Origin: Bacteroidales bacterium
GTDB taxonomy: Bacteria > Bacteroidota > Bacteroidia > Bacteroidales > Tenuifilaceae
Reading direction: 5' to 3'
DNA: 64,000 nt
Assembly: GCA_013376985.1 (NCBI GenBank)
Contig: JACABB010000003.1
Span: 173,280-237,279, forward strand
Shown here piece by piece: positions 43,602-49,474 of this stretch. Below the pieces are notes generated by a model. The model saw only the letters and a program-made list of their open reading frames with translations. It ran no database searches and was not told the DNA's origin. How positions within the stretch are numbered: the first letter of the stretch is position 1; every line of letters starts with the position of its first letter. A program made the translations under genes and the position numbers.

Positions 43602-43987
43602 TAGCTTTTATCTTCCAGTCTCAAATAGATGTTGAGCATATATGGATAGGGGAATCCCAAAGCATCCGTACCGTCTTTAAACTTGCCTTTTATGGTACTT
43701 CCATTGGCTTCCTCATCAAGCAGGTAGAACAGTTCATTGGTTGGCACACCGGGTCCAAAAGTGATAAGCTTGATTTCAAAATCATCGGGAAATATCTCCT
43801 TGTCATTAATGGACAGCGAAAGAGTTGATTTCAACAAAAACGAAACATAAAAAGGAAAACTGGCAAGTATGCCTGTTATCTTTTTGTACATCTTGTCAGT
43901 ATTGACGTTGATATTAAATGTACCTCCTTCTTCGGTCACATTGACTTTGATGATTTGGTATTTTATAGCTTTTACTTTGTCCATCAC
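43601..43987 (-). CDS. Small beta-rich protein, jelly-roll-like by pattern
   Basis: 128 residues: TFNINVNTDKMYKKITGILA, SFPFYVSFLLKSTLSLSIND, then FEIKLITFGPGVPTNELFYL, LDEEANGSTIKGKFKDG and YPYMLNIYLRLED. Eight or so predicted strands without catalytic motifs; the size of a single jelly-roll. It comes directly after the terminator that follows the candidate coat protein gene, so it may be made at a lower level than the coat protein. The jelly-roll call is by strand pattern only. Confidence 0.55.
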   Translation of the reverse strand: MMDKVKAIKYQIIKVNVTEEGGTFNINVNTDKMYKKITGILASFPFYVSFLLKSTLSLSINDKEIFPDDFEIKLITFGPGVPTNELFYLLDEEANGSTIKGKFKDGTDALGFPYPYMLNIYLRLEDKS

Positions 43988-44015
43988 AGTTTTATTTAAA
44001 TGTCAAACTGAATAC

Positions 44016-44052
44016 AAAAAGGCAACCTGTTTGAATTTACAGGCTGCCTTTG
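44016..44052 (-). terminator. Strong hairpin terminator after the candidate coat protein gene
   Basis: On the minus strand AAAGGCAGCCTGT and ACAGGTTGCCTTT pair across an eight-base AT loop with one mismatch, followed by TT. It starts six bases after the stop at 44058. It lies inside an otherwise gapless operon, as is common behind highly expressed capsid genes. Confidence 0.75.
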
Positions 44053-44057
44053 TCTCA

Positions 44058-44756
44058 TTAATACTTGGTAACCGCTGTTCCTACGAGCATCGCTTTGATG
44101 AACGTGTTGTCCGGTGCATTGACACCCCATTCAACATTCATTTCCATGGCCTGCTGGTCATAAATGATTTTTGGATTGTCGAGCTTGTAATACCCCATTT
44201 GGCGGGTTGTGCCAAAAGTGTTGAACACTTCGCACGAGGTGATGGGCACCAAGGTTGTCCCGTTTGCCTTGAACTCAAACTCACCGTTGCTGATAACATC
44301 GGTCAACAGGTCGAATTTGGCTTCTTCCACTTTGGCCGCACCTCCCACAGAGGCTAACATAATAAGGCCACTGAGCAACATGATGTTGCCTTTTTCGAGC
44401 TTTCCGCCTGAAATGTTCGAAACGGCAACAATCTTGGTGTCATCATCTTTGAGCATCTTGGCGATTTTGTTGTTCGACACGTTTTTTGTAACGTAATAAG
44501 CTGCATCCACTGCCTGCAAGGTTTTATTGGCTAACCCCTGCTGGATTTCCCTGGGAAGCTGGTTGATACGTTTTTCAAACTCACTGCGAGAATCTGATTT
44601 GTTTGAAAAGGCAACTTGTGTTTGCTGCTTCATGCGGCGAAGGAACTGACGGCGTTCTTGCTGTGGTGCTTTTTCCAATGCACCTAAAAGTTCTTCCTCG
44701 GTCATTGCACCGAGTAAATTGTAATCGCTGGTTACGATTTCTCCTAATGTAAACAT
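44058..44756 (-). CDS. Candidate major coat (capsid) protein
   Basis: 232 residues. The first 90 are helical and charged (EELLGALEKAPQQERRQFLR, RINQLPREIQQGLANKTLQA). After a Gly/Ala segment (LLSGLIMLASVGGAAKVEEA) the C-terminal 80 residues are beta strands closing with YYKLDNPKIIYDQQAMEMNV then FIKAMLVGTAVTKY, like the end of a capsid barrel ('np-x-x-i-x-x-n... v-x-i-x-w'). It is the only gene in the operon set off by gaps on both sides (61 and 70 bases), and a strong terminator follows. The coat role is inference; no clear homologue recognised. Confidence 0.5.
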   Translation of the reverse strand: MFTLGEIVTSDYNLLGAMTEEELLGALEKAPQQERRQFLRRMKQQTQVAFSNKSDSRSEFEKRINQLPREIQQGLANKTLQAVDAAYYVTKNVSNNKIAKMLKDDDTKIVAVSNISGGKLEKGNIMLLSGLIMLASVGGAAKVEEAKFDLLTDVISNGEFEFKANGTTLVPITSCEVFNTFGTTRQMGYYKLDNPKIIYDQQAMEMNVEWGVNAPDNTFIKAMLVGTAVTKY

Positions 44757-44818
44757 GGCTTTAAATTTTTATGATTATTACTTTGTGAATCCTTTGTTTC
44801 TGGCTTTTTGTTCAGTTT

Positions 44819-45370
44819 CTACATAATTTCTACTTCTTTCACTTCCTCATATTCCCCCATCTCTGCACCCGAAACTTCATTCTCATTTTCGATAGGTAAT
44901 GCGGCAATTTGGGTGTTTGAAGCTGGTGGAAGTTGTGGTAAATCCGGGTCATAGGGTGCTATGCTCAGGCTAATGGGTTCACGGAATACCTGATTTACAG
45001 GATTGGTGTCAGAAGAATCCCCTAAACCGGCAAAATTGGTCAAACCCTGCAATATGTCTTTTTTTAGGAACACCTTCACGGTTGATGCAATACCAGTAGC
45101 AGCTACACCTGTGGCAATGAGTTTGAGGTTCTTGTCTTTAAGAAACAATGCCCCTCCCACGCCTGCCGTGATTTGAATAATGGGTTTGACAAGGGCTTTT
45201 GCCTGAAAACCGGTTGCTTCTTCGTCAACTTTCACGGCCTTGTCTATAAGCTTACCTGCCAGGTTTCCACCTACCATACCCAGAATTATCAGTCCTGGTG
45301 TTTTTAGTTCTTCTATGATAGCTTTGGCATCGAGCTTCGTTTTTGTTGAATTTGAATTTTTCTGTGCCAT
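44819..45370 (-). CDS. Gly-rich membrane protein of the structural cluster
   Basis: 183 residues. Two or three hydrophobic segments (LIILGMVGGNLAGKLI about 25-40; IIQITAGVGGALFL about 66-79; LIATGVAATGIASTV about 86-100), rich in GxxxG-type packing. A long acidic, Pro-rich tail (PYDPDLPQLPPASN; NENEVSGAEMGEYEEVKEVE) would lie outside the membrane. No enzyme motif. It sits directly upstream of the candidate coat gene, as minor membrane proteins do in membrane-containing phages. Confidence 0.6.
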   Translation of the reverse strand: MAQKNSNSTKTKLDAKAIIEELKTPGLIILGMVGGNLAGKLIDKAVKVDEEATGFQAKALVKPIIQITAGVGGALFLKDKNLKLIATGVAATGIASTVKVFLKKDILQGLTNFAGLGDSSDTNPVNQVFREPISLSIAPYDPDLPQLPPASNTQIAALPIENENEVSGAEMGEYEEVKEVEIM

Positions 45371-45406
45371 AATTTTTATTTTTAATGTGTTATTGTCGAT
45401 GAGCTT

Positions 45407-47167
45407 TTATGTTAGTTTGATTGATTTGAGTTTTTTATGCCCTTTGGGGCTGGCTTTGGACTTCCCCCTTGGTCTTTTGTGTTTGCGAAATGGCGTACCA
45501 CTCAAACCTTTGTCTTTTTTCTTTTTACCCAAAAGTTTTGTTAAACCCCATATTCCGAGGGCTGCACCTCCTATGGCAATCAATGGTTGTCTCTTTACGA
45601 ATCCTATAATACCACCCCCGCTATTACTGGTATCGGGGTTGCTTGCATCAACCGTTTTATCAGTACTATCCCCAGCATTTTTAATATCAGGGTCATCGGC
45701 CATTTTATTGGCTTCCCCTGCTTTCGCATTCACTTCGGATTCGATGTTGTCGGCTTCTTTTTTTGACATTACACCCGATTCCTGGAGTATTTTTAAAGCA
45801 GACGTAATTACGGGAATGGCGGCAGCAAGTGCCACAGCAGGCAAAATGCCCAAGCCTGAAATATCTGTTTCTTGTTCAATACCGTTTATTCCTCCAGCCT
45901 TGCCTTTCAGAACCGCACTTTTGAGCCCGCTACGTGTACCTTGAAGTTTATCCACGAACAGGTGTTCAATTTTTGTAAGGGCATTTTTAGATTTCTCCCA
46001 ATCTTGCGCAGATACTCCTTTGGCTGCGGCTTGTTCTTTGGTGGCATAGCCCCACTTTATTTTGGAAGCCATTTTTTTAAGGTTCAGCTTCATGGCAAGA
46101 AGGAAACCTAACCGTGCTGAAATGGTTATAGGATTGAAGCGTAAAAAGAATTTACCTCCTTTTTTAGCAGCTTCACCTACCTTTTTGAAAAAACTCTTGA
46201 AACTGCCCAAGCCTTCCACGTAGTTCTCATCGCCTTCCAAGTCCATAAACCGGTCATCTAATCCGTCCATTTCCGGGTCGTTTGGAATTCCTGTAAACCC
46301 ATTGAGACGGTTCATCGCATCTTCATTCCTGGAGAGTATTTCAAGGGCTTTGTCCCGGTTAGGCGTGTTCCAGTTCTCGATAGCATAGTCCAGCATTTTT
46401 AGGAAAGCTGGCGGATAATCCACAGAACTGATAAGTTCCGGCTTACTGGCAATCAGGTTACGGGTCTTTACCAAATGCTCGTAGAGGGATTGCAATCGTT
46501 GGGTCTCGTTGTCTGCCCCAAGCAGTTCCATGTCATCAAGACCTGAAACCAGCTCCATAACATCGTTTGTGCCTGCACCTGAAAGCACAGCCACATTTAT
46601 TCCGTTTAAATTCATGGCAAAATCTTTTTTTTCGGTGAATGATTTTTCATAATTGAATTGGTTCAGTACACAGTCTATAATGATGTATTGCGATGTGTCG
46701 GATTGCGGGACAATCACGTACACATGCTGGAATACATCTTTACCGTATTTGGTAATGCGGAAGCTATGTGGAATTTTTAGGTTGGTAAGTATGCTTGATA
46801 CGAATATCGAAAAGCAATCGCAGTCTATTCCAGACCTTCGTTCTGCCCAACTGCGGTTTGGCCGGCGCAATTGTTCAAGTCCCTTCTTATCTAGCCGGTA
46901 CTGAATATGATGATAAAGAAAGTTCCAGATATTTTCGCAAGTATCAATGAGTGATTGGTCTTTTAGGTAGGGGGCAATTCGCTTTGTATCGTCTATATAT
47001 TTCCAGACTACCCGCTTCATCAAGTCAACGGTTTGCTCTACTTCACCATCCTCAATTATTATCCTGTCTCGTTCATCGGGCTGGGCAAAATATTTATCAA
47101 AAGAATTCCCATCCCGTATTTGACGATAACCCGATGTGATACTCCCTATGTATAGCTGGTTGCTCAT
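45407..47167 (-). CDS. Transglutaminase-like protein with C-terminal membrane helix and basic tail
   Basis: 586 residues. Residues about 70-170 carry the transglutaminase-like Cys-His-Asp set: RRSGIDCDCFSIFVSSIL (C116), VFQHVYVIVP (H148), IIIDCVLNQF (D165). The middle is helical with a basic patch (FFKKVGEAAKKGGKFFLRF). Near 432-450 and 540-560 are hydrophobic helices (LPAVALAAAIPVITSAL; PLIAIGGAALGIWGLTKLL), then a very basic tail (KKKKDKGLSG, KHKRPRGKSKASPKGHKKLK). It could crosslink or cleave virion proteins. The start overlaps the preceding stop (TAATG). Confidence 0.75.
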   Translation of the reverse strand: MSNQLYIGSITSGYRQIRDGNSFDKYFAQPDERDRIIIEDGEVEQTVDLMKRVVWKYIDDTKRIAPYLKDQSLIDTCENIWNFLYHHIQYRLDKKGLEQLRRPNRSWAERRSGIDCDCFSIFVSSILTNLKIPHSFRITKYGKDVFQHVYVIVPQSDTSQYIIIDCVLNQFNYEKSFTEKKDFAMNLNGINVAVLSGAGTNDVMELVSGLDDMELLGADNETQRLQSLYEHLVKTRNLIASKPELISSVDYPPAFLKMLDYAIENWNTPNRDKALEILSRNEDAMNRLNGFTGIPNDPEMDGLDDRFMDLEGDENYVEGLGSFKSFFKKVGEAAKKGGKFFLRFNPITISARLGFLLAMKLNLKKMASKIKWGYATKEQAAAKGVSAQDWEKSKNALTKIEHLFVDKLQGTRSGLKSAVLKGKAGGINGIEQETDISGLGILPAVALAAAIPVITSALKILQESGVMSKKEADNIESEVNAKAGEANKMADDPDIKNAGDSTDKTVDASNPDTSNSGGGIIGFVKRQPLIAIGGAALGIWGLTKLLGKKKKDKGLSGTPFRKHKRPRGKSKASPKGHKKLKSIKLT

Positions 47168-47667
47168 TACATGATTTTTTGTGGGTCAGATTCGTAAAAG
47201 ATGTTGTTGGCATAGAGCGAATATTTCATTTCCAACGGTATGCCTAAAGATGATGCAATGCTGCTCAAATCCTTCTTTTTAAAAGCAGCGATAAGTGCTG
47301 GTATTTTGGAAATTATTCCAGCTACATAACCAGCAAGGGTTGTCCAGCCGATAATCAGTTCAATGGTGTCAATGTTTGTTATGCCAAGCGGCTTAATGGT
47401 AAACTCTTTGTTTTCAGGGCTATTACTTGTGATATAGTTCCCTTTGGTGGTAAGGGTAACGACAGGTTTGGTAATGGTCATATCGTTTTTAGTAGGGTTT
47501 TGTAGTTTTATTTCGGTACGAAAGGCAATCCCGCTAATATCTACCTTGTGTACACGTGGATTGGAAAGGCTGCTAATCATTTTGTCCGATACGGTTTTCA
47601 TCTTGAAAAGCTTTATCGCTCCAAAGATTAATCCCCCTGCAATGCCTATTTTTAGCCAATTATTCAT
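47167..47667 (-). CDS. Membrane-anchored LEA14/WHy-like protein
   Basis: 166 residues. One N-terminal helix (about 4-20, WLKIGIAGGLIFGAIKLF), then a beta domain with the LEA14 pattern: HKVDISGIAFRTEIKLQNPT, ITKPVVTLTTKGNYITSN, FTIKPLGITNIDTIEL. A second hydrophobic stretch follows (about 106-128). LEA14-type domains occur in phage and archaeal-virus structural loci as well as in cells. Coupled by ATGA to the gene upstream and TAATG to the one downstream. Probably a virion membrane protein. Confidence 0.65.
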   Translation of the reverse strand: MNNWLKIGIAGGLIFGAIKLFKMKTVSDKMISSLSNPRVHKVDISGIAFRTEIKLQNPTKNDMTITKPVVTLTTKGNYITSNSPENKEFTIKPLGITNIDTIELIIGWTTLAGYVAGIISKIPALIAAFKKKDLSSIASSLGIPLEMKYSLYANNIFYESDPQKIM

Positions 47668-47879
47668 TTTTTGCGCCTTTTAAAATAGATTAGCATACTA
47701 TCAATGCCTTTCTTCACTCCATACCCTACCAACGCTGAAATAGCAGCATAAAAGGCAACATCAATTGTTCCATGAAAAGTGATATTGGCCAAAACGAGAT
47801 GGGCAGTTAATGCTTTACCAAGTCCACCGCATAGGCCGGAGGTGGTAACGACTATCGAATTAAGTTGATTCTGTGGCAT
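47664..47879 (-). CDS. First gene of the leftward operon: small membrane protein
   Basis: About 71 residues from ATG 47879; a TTG ten codons earlier is also in frame. Two hydrophobic segments (IVVTTSGLCGGLGKALTAHL; TIDVAFYAAISALVGYGVKK) and a basic C-terminus YFKRRKK. No family recognised; the topology resembles a holin or a small viral membrane protein. It stands at the head of an operon of about 22 genes, downstream of a non-coding region of 192 bases shared with the gene at 48072. The operon promoter should be there, but I see no clear TAnnTTTG on this strand. Confidence 0.6.
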   Translation of the reverse strand: MPQNQLNSIVVTTSGLCGGLGKALTAHLVLANITFHGTIDVAFYAAISALVGYGVKKGIDSMLIYFKRRKK

Positions 47880-48018
47880 GGCTTGCAACGGAATTGGTTT
47901 CTGATGCAAGATTAAGATTAGGGAAAAGAATGGAATCTATTAAAGTTGTTCTATGTAACACGCAGAAATATACTGAAACAGATAGCCGTGAAATGAAATA
48001 AATTGAAGTAAGTTTTAG

Positions 48019-48026
48019 TACATTTG
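48019..48026 (+). promoter_or_regulatory. -7 promoter element of the gene at 48072
   Basis: TACATTTG (TAnnTTTG) lies 45 bases before ATG 48072, in the region between it and the divergent structural operon. A leader of about 38 bases is implied. Confidence 0.5.
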
Positions 48027-48071
48027 GATTCAAACAGATAAAATAACAATCTTTAAGACCGTAAATACTAT

Positions 48072-48650
48072 ATGAAATTAGCCGGATTATACCCTATTTA
48101 TAAGGAATTATTAGCAAAAAATGAAACCTATTGTGTTTTTAAATTTACCAAAAACAAAGTAGGATTTGATGTCTTTTTCGATATTGGGCAAACTCCCTAT
48201 AAACTGGGCTTTTTAGTAATAGGTAACAATTTTCAATTATGGTTAAATATTGAGAGGGGATTTGTCATTGATACAAACCTAAAAAAGGCAGATTACAAAC
48301 GATTAACTGAGATATTAGGGTTGAAATTTAACAAGGATAATAAATTCTCTACTTTCGCTTTTTTTGAAGAATTTAACGCCAAAATTCCGACTTCAATTCC
48401 AAATATACCTGAACGACATATTAAAAACGTATTGGTTAAGTATTTTAAAGTAGAAGATGAAGATAAATTATACTATGACGGTTATATAGATTGGGATAAA
48501 ACAAATATAAAGAAAGGTCGCAAACCTAAAAACTTAGAAAAAACGAGGCTATTGTTTCCAATGTTGTATAATAGTATCAAAAATAAAAATATAAGTATTA
48601 AATACACTGCTACACCAAATGATTTTAGAGACAATGGTTTGTTAATTTAA
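48072..48650 (+). CDS. Hypothetical protein, divergent from the structural operon
   Basis: 192 residues, soluble, rich in Lys, Asn and aromatic residues: MKLAGLYPIYKELLAKNETY, KVGFDVFFDIGQTPYKLGFL, RGFVIDTNLKKADYKRLTEI. Hydrophobic strands followed by helices; no motif recognised. Codon use is AT-rich, like the defence genes and unlike the structural operon. Its stop overlaps the oppositely oriented DUF4248 gene by four bases. Possibly a regulator or an accessory defence gene. Confidence 0.7.
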   Translation: MKLAGLYPIYKELLAKNETYCVFKFTKNKVGFDVFFDIGQTPYKLGFLVIGNNFQLWLNIERGFVIDTNLKKADYKRLTEILGLKFNKDNKFSTFAFFEEFNAKIPTSIPNIPERHIKNVLVKYFKVEDEDKLYYDGYIDWDKTNIKKGRKPKNLEKTRLLFPMLYNSIKNKNISIKYTATPNDFRDNGLLI

Positions 48651-48871
48651 TAAGGCGGGTCAAAATGCCCTATTAAAGTTTTTACTTGTTTTGGAGTAAA
48701 ATATCTTTGTCGTTTCTTCCAATCCAATTTTGTGAGTTTTTTAGTTAGTTCAGAAGAAGAGTTTATCCATATTCCGAACATACGGGAAGCTGATGATTTT
48801 GTAACGTGTGGAAAATATAATTGAGCGAGTTCTCCGAACCCGAATGTTCGAGTTTCAAACTTTTTTTCCAT
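48647..48871 (-). CDS. DUF4248 family protein
   Basis: 74 residues from ATG 48871. The pattern FGFGELAQLYFPHVTKSSAS, then MFGIWINSSSELTKKL, then RYFTPKQVKTLIGHFDPPY is that of DUF4248, small Bacteroidota proteins with an HTH-like N-terminus ('ELA-x-x-Y-x-P-x-x-x-x-x-s-A') often found in mobile and virulence-associated regions. Probably DNA-binding; function not established. It faces the gene at 49012 across a short region with an inverted repeat. Confidence 0.8.
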   Translation of the reverse strand: MEKKFETRTFGFGELAQLYFPHVTKSSASRMFGIWINSSSELTKKLTKLDWKKRQRYFTPKQVKTLIGHFDPPY

Positions 48872-48957
48872 ACTTTTTTTCAGGAAAAGTAGCCATACAT
48901 AACTCAAATTCAAAGCACTTGGCAAAAGCTTACCCTTTTTTACCAATTTTTACCGTA

Positions 48958-48979
48958 TTTTATCGTTTCAAGGATAAAA
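48958..48979. promoter_or_regulatory. Inverted repeat, candidate operator
   Basis: TTTTATC-gtttcaag-GATAAAA has 7-bp perfect arms with an eight-base spacer, and ends five bases before the -7 element at 48984. A dimeric repressor site is plausible, perhaps for one of the two small flanking regulators. Confidence 0.6.
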
Positions 48980-48983
48980 TGTG

Positions 48984-48991
48984 TACTTTTG
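48984..48991 (+). promoter_or_regulatory. -7 promoter element of the gene at 49012
   Basis: TACTTTTG (TAnnTTTG). The start of transcription would fall near 48998, which leaves too little leader for the TTG at 49000 and favours GTG 49012 as the start codon. Confidence 0.6.
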
Positions 48992-49011
48992 GGTAAACCT
49001 TGTTCTTTAAA

Positions 49012-49215
49012 GTGAGCAAAGCATCTGGCAGAATAGTAATCTATCCGAAAGATGTTCAGAGGTTGACAGGCAGGAGCGAGAAATCGAGCAGGGAATTATT
49101 TAAAAAAATCAGACAGTGCAAAGCAAAAGAGAAACATCAGTTTGTGAGCATCGAAGATTTTGCAGAATTTACCGGTATTTCTGTTGACCTAATCAAGCAA
49201 CATCTTACTGATTGA
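49012..49215 (+). CDS. Small HTH-like protein
   Basis: About 67 residues from GTG 49012; TTG 49000 is an alternative start. IVIYPKDVQRLTGRSEKSSR then ELFKKIRQCKAKEKHQFVSI then EDFAEFTGISVDLIKQHL resembles a family of small Bacteroidota proteins with a helix-turn-helix and a second short helical hairpin, common near DUF4248 genes. Preceded by a good -7 box and an inverted repeat. Likely DNA-binding; target unknown. Confidence 0.65.
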   Translation: MSKASGRIVIYPKDVQRLTGRSEKSSRELFKKIRQCKAKEKHQFVSIEDFAEFTGISVDLIKQHLTD

Positions 49216-49474
49216 TAACAAATCTTATTAATCCAGACTCACCCGAAACCAAGCGAATATAATTTGCGAATTATTGTCTTCATTTGTATTATAAGTGTTT
49301 CTTATAATTCCATATCAGCTCATAAAACTTTTACTCCTCAGGGTAGCCCACTCAATTGGGCACAGTGTTTATTTTGGTTTTACTCCTCCAAATATTGAAA
49401 GCTCAAAAGCTTCAAAATAGCAGTCAACCTTGAAAAATCGTATTCATTGTAAAAAACATACGGAATTCCTTCAT

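Noticed and set aside
45240-45944. 234-codon plus-strand frame opposite the transglutaminase-like gene
   Set aside because: A hydrophobic, Leu/Ser/Pro-rich translation without a domain, fully antisense to coupled genes of the operon.
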